From: Acidobacteriota bacterium
Lineage (GTDB): Bacteria; Acidobacteriota; Terriglobia; Terriglobales; Acidobacteriaceae
Length of the DNA: 32,040 nt
Assembly (NCBI GenBank): GCA_019244045.1
Contig: JAFATF010000564.1
Location: forward strand, 1 to 32,040
Direction of reading: 5' to 3'
Numbering within the stretch: the first letter of the stretch is position 1; the number at the start of each line of letters is the position of its first letter. This document shows positions 16,001 through 23,745 of this stretch, piece by piece. The translations under genes and the position numbers were made by a program. The notes below the pieces were generated by a model. It was not told the DNA's origin and searched no databases. It worked only from the letters and a program-made list of their open reading frames with translations.

Positions 16001-16731
16001 GCAGCCTGTTCGCAATGAGCCCGGTGGCAAACTCCTCCTACAATGCCCTGCAGATAGAGGTCAAACATCGTCTGGCGCACGGACTACAGTTGTTAGGGGC
16101 GTACACCTGGAGCAAGTCACTGGATGATGCTTCGAGTTGGGAAAACTCAGTCAACCCACTCAACGTGAGTGCTTCTAGATCATTGTCGTTGTTCGACGCC
16201 CGCCAGCGTCTAGTAGTCAGCGAATATTGGCGAGTACCCGATTCCGATCTATCCCATTGGAGCCGTTACTTCCTAAATGGGTGGGCTCTGTCGAGTATCA
16301 CCACCATACAGTCTGGGTTCCCAATTCGCATTACCTCCACCAGCGATCGGGAGTTGATGGGGAGCTTTGATTTTGAGGCGCCGGGAGAGCCTAATCAAGT
16401 CGCCCCCTTTCATACCCTGGATCCCCGGCAGACGGGGGGATACTACTTCAATCCGGCCTCTTTCGTCGATGCTCCTTTGGGACAGATTGGAGATGCCCCG
16501 CGAACCGCCTGCTGTGGTCCCGGGATTTTTAACATCGATCTAGGCGTTCACAAGATTTTTCATATTAAGGAAGGTACCAACGCCGAATTCCGTAGCGAGT
16601 TCTTTAACGTTGTGAACCGCACTCAATTCCTTAACCCCAGCGGGAACATCACTGGGGGAAGTACATTTGGCCTTGTGACACGGGCCAGGGATCCACGACT
16701 GATCCAATTGGCTTTTCGCCTGAATTTTTAG
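13039..16731 (+). CDS. Oar-like TonB-dependent outer-membrane receptor with carboxypeptidase-regulatory domain
   Basis: This protein of 1,230 residues has a signal peptide (1-24, cleavage likely after AFG). A carboxypeptidase-regulatory-like beta-sandwich (about 28-112, DEAGNFEIPGLPVGRYQV) is followed by a plug-like region (about 120-270, with LQLQPGVQS and GSVLNVITKSG). A long beta-barrel with many aromatic, polar-alternating strands ends the protein. The last residue is Phe in LAFRLNF, the aromatic C-terminus recognised by the BAM complex. Size and order match the Oar/CarboxypepD_reg-TBDR receptors greatly expanded in Acidobacteriota, which are usually assigned to uptake of large organic compounds such as oligosaccharides. 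No SusD partner is present. The ATG at 13039 gives a proper signal peptide, though no clear ribosome binding site precedes it. The substrate is unknown; the following gene encodes a TonB C-terminal-type protein. Confidence 0.93.
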   Translation: MHEKAKCLVATVVLTVICAACAFGQNTADLQGHVMDTGRHSIVSAFVIVTSQETSLIRAATTDEAGNFEIPGLPVGRYQVEVKADGFKSYQISNVEVNIGQIATMDVVLGNGDMSSATAGGDTHAVVETANTQLGVVMDSLDLSQLPLKSRDTYELLQLQPGVQSTLGADLFFGSDQPGVVSVDGARVRSNSYYVNGGHAGDQFINAPSLQPSPDSIAEFRVISHNYDAELGRNSGSVLNVITKSGSKTYHGTLYEYFRNNALNAKGYFDPQTPDFKQNEFGATFGGPIRRDKTFFFSSYEGRRLRQGITSDSIPVPTIDERAGNFAAGPMFTGVLQDSTVAAVLNGRPGCAAAVATRGGAPIAAGTRYAAIFPGNSIPQPCFDATAADLMQQFVPLPTVGIETFRSSADSDVRQDQMTARFDHSLNSEQQLSLYYYVTDINDGEPFSRFQAAGANLPGFGNRTRERFQQLNLSHNWVINARTINDSRIVYYRDAQGQFLSPQRTGLVQDSCRSVPASQCFANPGNASLGITPGYGPAFEGVPFVALAGSFSMGNNANGNFSQAGNVYQAFDSISRVVGNHSLKFGADARNLRFHQTYFFDINGNFQFTGGGPNDVGFADLVPNYLLGLPDTYTQGSANSLDARTTQLGIFAQDSWKVRTNLHLYYGLRWELNTPQADAGNRIQAFRPGQATTIYPCVLSSTDPLVPLVGSEDCSPTGPARSVFPLGLVLPGDRGVPPGLTHTYERAYAPRLGVAWSPGWEDGWLGKISGGPGRSSVRLGWGTFYDANEELILASFAAQPPFGGSTLIPNIFFNTPFLGQNGTVSPNPFHGFANPQPGTPVDFALFRPILLFGNFPPTLRNQYAEQYHATFQRQLWRDTLLQFGYVGSQGHRLLASTDQNYGNAQTCLDLTKIPGMSCGPFGEDSAYFIPAGAIPAGATLHLPYGSVPTVTGPNPNPISLVGLRRYSSPLCEPTTGVGCPPDGVPVFSSLFAMSPVANSSYNALQIEVKHRLAHGLQLLGAYTWSKSLDDASSWENSVNPLNVSASRSLSLFDARQRLVVSEYWRVPDSDLSHWSRYFLNGWALSSITTIQSGFPIRITSTSDRELMGSFDFEAPGEPNQVAPFHTLDPRQTGGYYFNPASFVDAPLGQIGDAPRTACCGPGIFNIDLGVHKIFHIKEGTNAEFRSEFFNVVNRTQFLNPSGNITGGSTFGLVTRARDPRLIQLAFRLNF

Positions 16732-16738
16732 TGAACCG

Positions 16739-17056
16739 ATGCCATTCAGTATGACAAAACTAATTCGGCTCTTGCTCTGTACAGTGATTCTTGCCGGTAG
16801 CTTGGGCGCTACAGATCAGCGCGAGCGCGCCGTGCTGCATCGTGTGGAACCAGAGTACCCTGAGGTCGCCAAGCGAATGAACATCCACGGGGCAGTCAAG
16901 CTTCGGATTTGGATCAAGCCGGATGGAACCGTGTACCGACTGGAATATATTGGCGGCCATCCTGTACTGGCGGAGGCCTCCTTAAAGGCGGTCAAAGCTT
17001 GGAAGTATGCGGCTGCGGATAAGGAAACGACTACGGTACTGGAATTCAAGTTTTGA
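16739..17056 (+). CDS. Small secreted protein with a TonB C-terminal domain
   Basis: This 105-residue protein consists of a signal peptide (about 1-24) and a TonB_C-like domain. The domain is recognised by VEPEYPEVAKRMNIHGAVKL, then IKPDGTVYRLEYIGGHPVLAEA and a KAWKYAAA helix, ending in a beta-strand. Classical TonB has a cytoplasmic-membrane anchor and a long Pro-rich linker; both are missing here, so on its own it cannot couple the proton gradient to transport. It lies 7 bases after the receptor stop, so the two are almost certainly co-transcribed. It may be a periplasmic adaptor or competitor at the receptor TonB box, or simply a stray domain. A second ATG at 16751 is possible and still leaves a signal peptide. 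Confidence 0.85.
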   Translation: MPFSMTKLIRLLLCTVILAGSLGATDQRERAVLHRVEPEYPEVAKRMNIHGAVKLRIWIKPDGTVYRLEYIGGHPVLAEASLKAVKAWKYAAADKETTTVLEFKF

Positions 17057-17332
17057 AGCCCAGTTGTTCGCCGCTCCTGAGCGCCTATGCACGACCGGCT
17101 AGGGTGCGGATTCAATCCCTCCAACCTAGGTGGCTGGGGCACGCTTAGGCTGCCGTCAGATATATCACGCCCACTGCTTCCTCTCGTCGCTCAATATATG
17201 CGGCACCTGCTCCAGATGCGAGGCAACTCGACTCCATACATTGTCGCCAGCGCATCCCCAACGCGTCTAGAGGCTGGCCCTGACCTCTGCTATATTGCGA
17301 ACTGACCCGCACAGGGCGCGTACGGGTTTCGT

Positions 17333-18112
17333 ATGGAACTGATCTCGCCGGGGGAATTCGCCAAAGAAAAGGTGCAATCGGTGCAGGATTACGTCCTGCT
17401 AGCAGTGCGCTCGGTGGCGAATCTGTTCCGTTCGCCCCGATACTTCGGCGATGCCGTCCAGCAAGCCGACATCATTGGCGTTGGTTCGCTGCCCATCGTT
17501 TTGGCAGCATGTTTTTTCACCGGCGCCGCTTTGGCGCTCAATACCGCCAAGAGCCTGGGCAGATTTGGAGCGTTGACGCTGATTGGACAATTGGTGTCCA
17601 TTGGAATCGTGACCGAACTTGGCCCTGTTCTGGCAGCCCTGGTGGTTGCTGGACGGAACGCCTCGGGCATGGCCAGCGAACTGGGATCGATGATTGTCAC
17701 CGAGCAGATCGACGCCATGCGGGCGCTCGGGACCGATCCGGTCAAGAAGCTGGTCACCCCTCGCGTCATCTCGACCGTCCTGATGATGTTCTTCCTGACC
17801 ATCCTGGGGGACTTTCTAGGCCTGCTGGGGGGCAATGTGATTGCTACTGTGGTGCTCGGCTTGGACTCTCGCCAGTACTGGAGCAGTGCATGGCAGGCGC
17901 TTGAATTCTCCGACGTATTCACGGGACTGACCAAGCCCCTGGTATTCGGGTTCATCATCAGCACCATCGGATGCTACTACGGACTTTCAACCAAAGGGGG
18001 AACGCAAGGCGTGGGCCGTTCGACCACCGAAGCGGTGATGTGGGCGATGATCCTGATCATTGCCGTGGATGTGTTCGTGACGCGAGTGCTGATGGTGATT
18101 CTGGGGTCATAA
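17333..18112 (+). CDS. mlaE: MlaE-like ABC transporter permease
   Basis: This 259-residue inner-membrane protein has about five or six hydrophobic segments and the MlaE/YrbE family core: GALTLIGQLVSIGIVTELGPVLAALVVAGRNASG, then GSMIVTEQIDAMRALGTDP and KPLVFGFIIS. The length is typical. Homologues form the transmembrane part of complexes that move phospholipids or related lipids between the inner and outer membranes, with MlaF as the ATPase and MlaD as the periplasmic substrate carrier. The ATPase gene follows after 25 bases. No MlaD is found in the window. The ATG at 17333 has no strong ribosome binding site, and the 276 bases upstream hold no gene that I can support. Confidence 0.9.
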   Translation: MELISPGEFAKEKVQSVQDYVLLAVRSVANLFRSPRYFGDAVQQADIIGVGSLPIVLAACFFTGAALALNTAKSLGRFGALTLIGQLVSIGIVTELGPVLAALVVAGRNASGMASELGSMIVTEQIDAMRALGTDPVKKLVTPRVISTVLMMFFLTILGDFLGLLGGNVIATVVLGLDSRQYWSSAWQALEFSDVFTGLTKPLVFGFIISTIGCYYGLSTKGGTQGVGRSTTEAVMWAMILIIAVDVFVTRVLMVILGS

Positions 18113-18137
18113 CCATCTTGCCGAGCCGAGTTTCGCC

Positions 18138-18986
18138 ATGAGTGCGCCTCCCACCCTGATTGAGCCATCCGCGGCAGAGGCGACCCAACCTGCGCGCGAG
18201 GCCATTGTTTTCGAGGAAGTAGCCATCGCCTTTGAGGACAAAAAGGTCTTGAACGGAATCACCTTTCGCCTGCCGTATGGAGAGTCGAAGATTATTTTGG
18301 GAGTTGCCGGATCGGGAAAAAGTACCCTCCTGAAATTGGCCATCGGCCTATTGCGCCCCGACAGTGGACGCATTCTCACCCTGGGGGAGGATGTGACCAG
18401 CATGAAAGAAGAAGAATTGTTTGACCTGCGGCGAAGGGTCGGAATCGTTTTCCAGGAAAGCGCTCTCTTTGACTCGCTCAGGGTTCGGGAAAATGTAGCT
18501 TTCCGCCTCTACGAGGAAGGTGGCACCCGGGAATCTGAGATCGAGGACCGCGTACGGGAGGTGTTGAGGTTCGTGGAACTGGAGCACACGTTGGAGATGT
18601 TTCCCGTCGAGTTGTCAGGTGGAATGCGCCGCCGGGTTGCCATCGCGCGAGCCATTATTACCAAACCAGAGGTGCTGCTCTATGACTCACCGACCGGCGG
18701 TTTGGATCCGGTCACTTCGACCACCATCATAGAACTGATCATCAAGCAACGCGACGTGTATAAGACCAGCGCCTTGCTCGTGACCCATCGCCTGCAGGAC
18801 GCTTTCGTGATGGCCACCCACTATTTCGATCAGCGGACAAACAAAATGGAACTATTGCCTCCCGGAGAACGGGGGGAAGTGCCCTTGAGCTTTCTGATTC
18901 TGCGCGATGGCAAAGTTCTCTTCGACGGCGATACGCAGCAACTAGCTCATAGCCAAGACCAATATATTCGTGAGTACATTTCTTAA
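18138..18986 (+). CDS. mlaF: MlaF-like ABC transporter ATP-binding protein with atypical Walker B
   Basis: This is a 282-residue ABC ATPase following its permease by 25 bases. Walker A is GVAGSGKST (55-63), the Q-loop is in IVFQES (103-108), the signature is LSGGM (159-163), and the D-loop is GGLDP (187-191). The H-loop is His217 in VTHRLQD. Walker B reads VLLYDSP, with Asp183 present but Ser184 where the catalytic Glu normally sits. That Glu activates water for hydrolysis, so activity should be reduced or use another base, unless this change is normal in this clade. The first 22 residues are a disordered-looking extension, and the last 60 residues are a family-typical tail. A hairpin terminator follows. 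Confidence 0.9.
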   Translation: MSAPPTLIEPSAAEATQPAREAIVFEEVAIAFEDKKVLNGITFRLPYGESKIILGVAGSGKSTLLKLAIGLLRPDSGRILTLGEDVTSMKEEELFDLRRRVGIVFQESALFDSLRVRENVAFRLYEEGGTRESEIEDRVREVLRFVELEHTLEMFPVELSGGMRRRVAIARAIITKPEVLLYDSPTGGLDPVTSTTIIELIIKQRDVYKTSALLVTHRLQDAFVMATHYFDQRTNKMELLPPGERGEVPLSFLILRDGKVLFDGDTQQLAHSQDQYIREYIS

Positions 18987-18993
18987 AAGCTTC

Positions 18994-19008
18994 AGCCCGC
19001 CGGGCTTT
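18994..19008 (+). terminator. Candidate terminator of the mlaEF pair
   Basis: AGCCC (18994-18998) and GGGCT (19002-19006) form a compact stem with a three-base loop, 8 bases after the mlaF stop, followed by TT. The stem is short and the T-tract minimal, so efficiency may be low. Confidence 0.4.
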
Positions 19009-19130
19009 ACTGCCGAATACGAACCTCTGACCGCCCCGGCAAGCCGAAGTCACCGTTTCATACGGCTAGTATGGGATTGGGATTTTTATTGAGCCAAAGC
19101 TAAGGCAGCTCTTCGCCCGGCCTCGGCCAA

Positions 19131-19160
19131 GCGAACGCCTTCACAACAGAACGCGTTCGC
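19131..19160. repeat. Perfect 8-bp inverted repeat between convergent genes
   Basis: GCGAACGC (19131-19138) and GCGTTCGC (19153-19160) are separated by 14 bases, in the gap between mlaF (plus) and the following minus-strand gene. It lies 15 bases after that gene's stop, so it could stabilise or terminate its transcript. No T-tract follows in either direction. Confidence 0.45.
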
Positions 19161-19175
19161 TGGCGGGGAGAAGAA

Positions 19176-19652
19176 TCAGGCTACCGCCTCTTTTTTGCCT
19201 TTTTCCTGTGCCATAGCCTTACGGCGCGCCGCGACGCGCTCTTCAAACTGCTTCAGCGTGGTGCGTCCTTTTTCGCTGCGCTGAATCACTTGCTCGATAT
19301 TTTGCCACATGGTCGGGCTTTCGAACTTCTCACGTAGCTCTTGAAGGAATGGGCGAACTTTGGCAAAGATGAAGAACATCTCGCCCGAGAACGCTGGTTC
19401 GAGGAAAAGAGCTTCATTCAGTGTGCCATGATTGACAAGCGAGGCGGCCATCTCCCAGTAGCCGGCGACTTGCCGCAGCCAATTGTTTTCCGCCGTGCCC
19501 ATTGCCATCCCGACTTTATAAACATCCTCGGCACGCTCCGGCCAAAAGGTCACTAACCACCAGTTACGCGCCTTACGCATCTCCGCCTCGCGGCGCAGAT
19601 CATAAAGTTTGAGAATCATATCAGCATCATTAGCAGTAGCTTGGCTTGTCAT
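19176..19652 (-). CDS. Conserved-looking cytoplasmic protein of unknown function
   Basis: This 158-residue protein has no signal peptide or membrane segment. It is mostly alpha-helical: residues 11-35 are a charged helix, then RNWWLVTFWPERAEDV and a helix rich in aromatic residues (NNWLRQVAGYWEMAASLV). A helical C-terminus rich in Lys, Arg and Glu ends in KKEAVA. I do not recognise a named family; the pattern looks like small DUF proteins that appear near general housekeeping genes. The start is firm: AGGAG lies 6 bases before the ATG at 19652. The next gene upstream on the same strand, topA, ends 126 bases before this start. No partner is clear. Confidence 0.8.
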   Translation of the reverse strand: MTSQATANDADMILKLYDLRREAEMRKARNWWLVTFWPERAEDVYKVGMAMGTAENNWLRQVAGYWEMAASLVNHGTLNEALFLEPAFSGEMFFIFAKVRPFLQELREKFESPTMWQNIEQVIQRSEKGRTTLKQFEERVAARRKAMAQEKGKKEAVA

Positions 19653-19778
19653 TTGTTTCTCCTGAATTCGTGAGTTGCCTTTGAAATTTCCAGGGCGCAA
19701 CCACCACCTCGCCCCGCCCCAATCCCAGGCGCCTCTCCTCTGTCCTACGATTTCGCCGCTATCGCCGCTTTCTTCCCA

Positions 19779-22247
19779 TCACGCGACCGGGGCGGCTTCA
19801 ACCGAGCGCTCGTACTCACATTCCTTGTTGGGGCAGGCGATCACCGGGCCCGCTTTGAGCGTCTTTTCCACCAAATAGGCATGGCCGCAGGTGGGACACT
19901 TCTCGGCAATAGGTTTGGTCGCCGAAGTGAACTTGCACTTGGGATAATTGGAGCAGCCGTAGAAGGTATTGCCCTTGCGGCGCGCGCGCTTTTCAACCAG
20001 CTCGCCATCTTCACACTCGGGACACTTCACACCAATGAAGTTCTGTTTGACGTACTTGCATTCCGGGTAACCGCTGCAGGAGGTGAACTCGCCGTAACGA
20101 CCATGGCGAAGAACCATGTTGCGACCGCACTTGGGGCAAGTTTCTTCGAGCGGAATGTCAGGAACCTTTTTGCCCTGATCAAGACGGCGTGTGGTCTTGC
20201 AATCGGGATAACCCGTGCAGGCCATAAATTGACCGAAGCGGCCGCGCTTGAGGACCATCACCCGGCCGCAGTTCTCGCAATATTCCTCCTGGCTGGTCTC
20301 CTGCATATCGGCCGAGTCGAGATCGGGTAGGTGGATGGGATTTTCTTTAGTGAATGTGCAGCTATTGGGGTCGTCTTTATCGTAGGAGCTGCAAGCGTAG
20401 AAGGAGCCGTGCTTGCCCCACTTGATCACCAGGGGGGAAGCGCAGCGCTCACACTTCTCGTCCGTGGGCTTCTCCATACGCTTGATATTTTCCATGTGCT
20501 TCTCAGCGTATTTCAGGTCCTTGGCGAAACGCTTGTAGAATTCGGCGAGAGCGTCGGTCCACTTTTCCTTGCCTTCTTCGATTTCATCCAGCTCCTCTTC
20601 CATGCGAGCGGTGTACTGGACGTCGAAGATGTCGCGGAAATTGTCGACCAGCAAATCGGTCACCACCAAACCGATCTCGGTAGGCAAGAATTTACCACCG
20701 AGTTTCTGTACGTACTGACGCTCCTGGATGGTGCTCAGGATGGTGGAATAGGTGGAGGGGCGGCCGATGCCCCGCTCCTCAAGGTCCTTGACCAGCGAAG
20801 CTTCGTTGTAACGCGGAGGCGGCTCAGTAAAATGCTGTTCCGGCTTCAGCGCCTTCAGGGTGAGGTTCTGGCCCACTTCGAGGGGCGGCAACTTGTGCCT
20901 GAGCTCCTCGTCTTCCTCGTTTGGAGTATCGCTGGATTCCTTGTACACCTTCAAGAAGCCGTCGAACTTTGGCACCGAGCCTGTCACCCGGAACCAGAAG
21001 CTCTGGTTTGCCCACCGGGCATCAATATCAACCGTGGTTTGGTCGAAAACCGCGGCATTCATCTGCGAAGCCACGAAGCGCTGCCAGATCAGCTTATAAA
21101 GCTTGTACTCATCCTCCTTTAGGTACTGCTTGAGCTGGTCGGGATGACGCAATGCGGAAGTCGGCCGAATCGCTTCGTGGGCGGCTTGCGCCTCCTTCTT
21201 CTCTTTGAAAGTATTGGCCGCCTCGGGCAGGTAGCTGGCGCCGTATTCCCTGCCAATGTAGTCGCGGACCTCGGCCAAGGCCTCATTGGAAACGCGGGTC
21301 GAGTCGGTACGCATATAAGTGATGAGGCCCACCAGCCCTTCCTCGCCAAGCTCAATACCTTCATACAAGCGTTGGGCAATCATCATCGTGCGCTTAACGC
21401 TGAAGCGGAGCTTGCGGGAAGAATCCTGCTGGAGCTTGCTGGTGGTGAAGGGAGCAGCCGAATTGCGACGGCGTTCTCTTTTGTCAACAGAGCGGACGCG
21501 CCAGTCAGCTTTCTCGAGCGCGCTGCGGATCTTTTCCGCCTCTTGGCCAGTCCCAATCTCGAACTTTTCCTCGCCTATGCCTACGAAACGCGCATCAAAG
21601 ACGGGCGGCTTTGAGCCCTCCAAGTCGGCATCGATCGTCCAATACTCTTTAGGCTCGAAAGCTTTGATCTCTCGTTCTCGTTCGACGATCAGCCGCAAGG
21701 CCACGGTCTGTACGCGGCCCGCGGAAAGACCACGGCGCACTTTATCCCACAACAAAGGAGAAACCTGATAACCAACCAGGCGGTCGAGCACGCGGCGAGC
21801 CTGCTGCGCCTCGACCAACTTCCGGTCGATCTCACGGGGATGCTGGAAGGCATCGCGCACGGCACGTTGGGTGATCTCATTAAAGGTGACACGCTGGATG
21901 CGCAGTCCGTCGTCACGTTTTTTCTTCTTTGTTTTCTTGGCGCCGTTGCCGCTCAACTCTTCCGCCAGATGGGCGGCAATGGCTTCACCTTCACGGTCCG
22001 GGTCAGGGGCGAGATAAATCGAGTCGACCGACTGAGCCAGCTTTTTCAGCTTGACCAGCACCTTCTCCTTACCCGGGATGACGATATATTCGGTGTCGAA
22101 ATCTTTGTCGATGTCCACACCCAGGGTGTTCTTAGGCAGATCCTTGACGTGGCCGAGCGAGGCCTCGACGGTATATCCCTTGCCGAGATACTTCTGGATC
22201 GTTTTCGCCTTGGCAGGCGATTCGACAATAACTAACCCTTTGGACAA
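19779..22247 (-). CDS. topA: DNA topoisomerase I (type IA)
   Basis: This enzyme of about 822 residues relaxes negative supercoils by cutting one strand through a tyrosine. The N-terminal TOPRIM domain is evident (LVIVESPAKAKTIQKYLG, later DPDREGEAIA). The active-site tyrosine is Tyr311 in LITYMRTDS. The C-terminus has five four-Cys zinc-ribbon modules (residues about 580-810), each with two CxxC-like pairs, which bind single-stranded DNA. The last ends 13 residues before the stop. The start is set by a TTG at 22247 with GAGGG spaced 5 bases before it, giving the usual SKGLVIVES beginning. A GTG at 22286 would add 13 residues with no better signal. The enzyme is essential in most bacteria. No dprA is recognised upstream, although these are often neighbours. 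Confidence 0.97.
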   Translation of the reverse strand: MSKGLVIVESPAKAKTIQKYLGKGYTVEASLGHVKDLPKNTLGVDIDKDFDTEYIVIPGKEKVLVKLKKLAQSVDSIYLAPDPDREGEAIAAHLAEELSGNGAKKTKKKKRDDGLRIQRVTFNEITQRAVRDAFQHPREIDRKLVEAQQARRVLDRLVGYQVSPLLWDKVRRGLSAGRVQTVALRLIVEREREIKAFEPKEYWTIDADLEGSKPPVFDARFVGIGEEKFEIGTGQEAEKIRSALEKADWRVRSVDKRERRRNSAAPFTTSKLQQDSSRKLRFSVKRTMMIAQRLYEGIELGEEGLVGLITYMRTDSTRVSNEALAEVRDYIGREYGASYLPEAANTFKEKKEAQAAHEAIRPTSALRHPDQLKQYLKEDEYKLYKLIWQRFVASQMNAAVFDQTTVDIDARWANQSFWFRVTGSVPKFDGFLKVYKESSDTPNEEDEELRHKLPPLEVGQNLTLKALKPEQHFTEPPPRYNEASLVKDLEERGIGRPSTYSTILSTIQERQYVQKLGGKFLPTEIGLVVTDLLVDNFRDIFDVQYTARMEEELDEIEEGKEKWTDALAEFYKRFAKDLKYAEKHMENIKRMEKPTDEKCERCASPLVIKWGKHGSFYACSSYDKDDPNSCTFTKENPIHLPDLDSADMQETSQEEYCENCGRVMVLKRGRFGQFMACTGYPDCKTTRRLDQGKKVPDIPLEETCPKCGRNMVLRHGRYGEFTSCSGYPECKYVKQNFIGVKCPECEDGELVEKRARRKGNTFYGCSNYPKCKFTSATKPIAEKCPTCGHAYLVEKTLKAGPVIACPNKECEYERSVEAAPVA

Positions 22248-22860
22248 TTTTCCCTCTGTGGCTTGGATTGAGTTTGAAGCTAGCACGAATCCGAGGCAGA
22301 CAACAAGTTTGGCAAGGGACTTGGGGCGGCTAGATTCCCTTTACCTGAAAGCACGCATCCTCATTCTGCTCGTCCGGGCGTGCCCGTAAGTAGCTGAATT
22401 CACTAGAGAAGGGCAGGTCTCGCGCGATCCACGCTGCCATCTTCCCTCCTGGGCTAGAGATGCACTGGCGGGGCCTTGGGATTCACCCCCTGCAGCCGTA
22501 AGTCCTCGCCTCAATCTCAGGCCGCCGACTTTTGTGCACTCCTTGCACGTGGAGGGTGCGGCCAAGTCACCCAAGAAACGGGCCAACTCTGCCGAGCTCT
22601 TCGGTGCGGCGTGGCAGGCTGGTGCCCGGAATATGGGTAGCTGAAAAGGCCTCATAAAGCTCATCGAGCTCATGAGCGAAGAGACCACAGCTTTTTTTTC
22701 CGGCTGGGCAGCTGTATGCGCAATAGCCTGCACGCCTGTTAGATTAATCACGGTCTCTTCCACCTCGAGAGACTCTGGAAACGAGGCTCCTCGGGAACAC
22801 ACACTGCTCATGATTAAGGGGAAGAACTCTGGTCCGTTCTCGGGCGCTGGTCAAGAGAAA
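22248..22860. other. Divergent intergenic region between topA and mqnA
   Basis: These 613 bases carry no gene I can support. The open frames crossing it (minus strand 22341-22811 and the plus-strand extension of mqnA to 22672) have Ser/Arg-rich, low-complexity translations with no domain or ribosome binding site. A stem GCTCAT/ATGAGC (22659-22677) lies 14 bases before a run of eight T (about 22693-22700), too far for a normal terminator. I looked for tRNA, SRP, 6S, RNase P and tmRNA signatures and saw none. Confidence 0.55.
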
Positions 22861-23697
22861 ATGACTCGCCGGCTGCGAATTTCCGCCATATCTTACTTGA
22901 ATACGGCGCCGCTGATGTGGGATTTTGAGCACGGCAAGGCGGAAGCTCCGTTCGACATCTCCTACACAGTTCCATCCCACTGCGCAGCCAAATTGGCAGA
23001 CGGAGCCGCTGATATTGGCATCATTCCGGCAGCCGCCTACCCGAGTATCCCCGGGCTTGTCATACTCCCTGACGTGGCCATCGCCGCCCGCCGGGCGGTG
23101 CGATCGATTCTGTTGGTCAGCAAAGTTCCTGTGGACCAGATTCGAACCATCGCTCTCGACACCTCCTCCCTCACCTCAGCGGCGTTAATTAAGGTGATCT
23201 TTTCGAAATGGCTGGGGGGAGGGCGGACGTTTACTCCCATGGTGCCAGATTTAAAGACTATGCTTGCCGAGCACGATGCGGCTCTGGTGATTGGTGATCG
23301 GGCCCTGGCGGTTGAACGCGACCAGTATTTCACACTCGACCTGGCTGAGGAATGGATTCGCTTCACGGGAAAACCGTTCGTCTTCGCCTTTTGGGCGGTG
23401 CGAGAAGCCCCGCTTGCCTCCGCTCGAACCCTGAACCTAACATCTATCTTTCAGCAGTCTCGTGATCATGGGTTGCAGCCTGAAAATATCGATGCCATTG
23501 CGCGCACATGGCGGCGTCGCCTGCCCATGAGTGAGAGCGATATTAAGGCCTACCTCCTCGACAACATCGACTACTACCTCGATACTGAAACGCTGGATGG
23601 GTTGCTGCTTTTCTACCGCTACGGCGTCGAATGTCGCGTCCTTCCGAGCAGCCCTCCCTTGCGCTTCCACGAATTGCCCCGTCCTCTGGCTCTCTGA
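22861..23697 (+). CDS. mqnA: Chorismate dehydratase of the futalosine pathway
   Basis: This 278-residue protein belongs to the MqnA/MqnD periplasmic-binding-protein-like fold. It begins LRISAISYLNTAPLMW, the family start, followed by ADIGIIPAAAYPSI and a VIGDRAL strand. The length matches MqnA (about 270-290). MqnA removes water from chorismate to make 3-[(1-carboxyvinyl)oxy]benzoate, the first step of menaquinone synthesis by the futalosine route, in the cytoplasm. MqnC and MqnD in this window strengthen the assignment. The ATG at 22861 is preceded by AAGAG; ATGs or GTGs at 22810 and 22672 would add residues without family similarity. The gene ends 48 bases before the VTT-domain protein and is probably co-transcribed with it. 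Confidence 0.93.
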   Translation: MTRRLRISAISYLNTAPLMWDFEHGKAEAPFDISYTVPSHCAAKLADGAADIGIIPAAAYPSIPGLVILPDVAIAARRAVRSILLVSKVPVDQIRTIALDTSSLTSAALIKVIFSKWLGGGRTFTPMVPDLKTMLAEHDAALVIGDRALAVERDQYFTLDLAEEWIRFTGKPFVFAFWAVREAPLASARTLNLTSIFQQSRDHGLQPENIDAIARTWRRRLPMSESDIKAYLLDNIDYYLDTETLDGLLLFYRYGVECRVLPSSPPLRFHELPRPLAL

Positions 23698-23745
23698 TGG
23701 CGCCCATACTATCGTGCTAAGCCTAAACTGCTTCTAAGCAAATCT

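Noticed and set aside
17128-17146. GGGCAC...CTGCC stretch resembling a -24/-12 sigma-54 promoter before mlaE
   Set aside because: The spacing between the GG and GC elements is one base off and the TTGC core is missing.
20331-21122. Long plus-strand ORF of 263 residues inside topA
   Set aside because: It is fully antisense to conserved topA coding sequence and its Leu/Val-rich translation follows from the codon pattern of the real gene.
22341-22811. Minus-strand ORF of 156 residues between topA and mqnA
   Set aside because: Ser/Arg/Ala-rich composition with no domain, no ribosome binding site, and it overlaps the mqnA leader; looks like a chance frame in GC-rich DNA.
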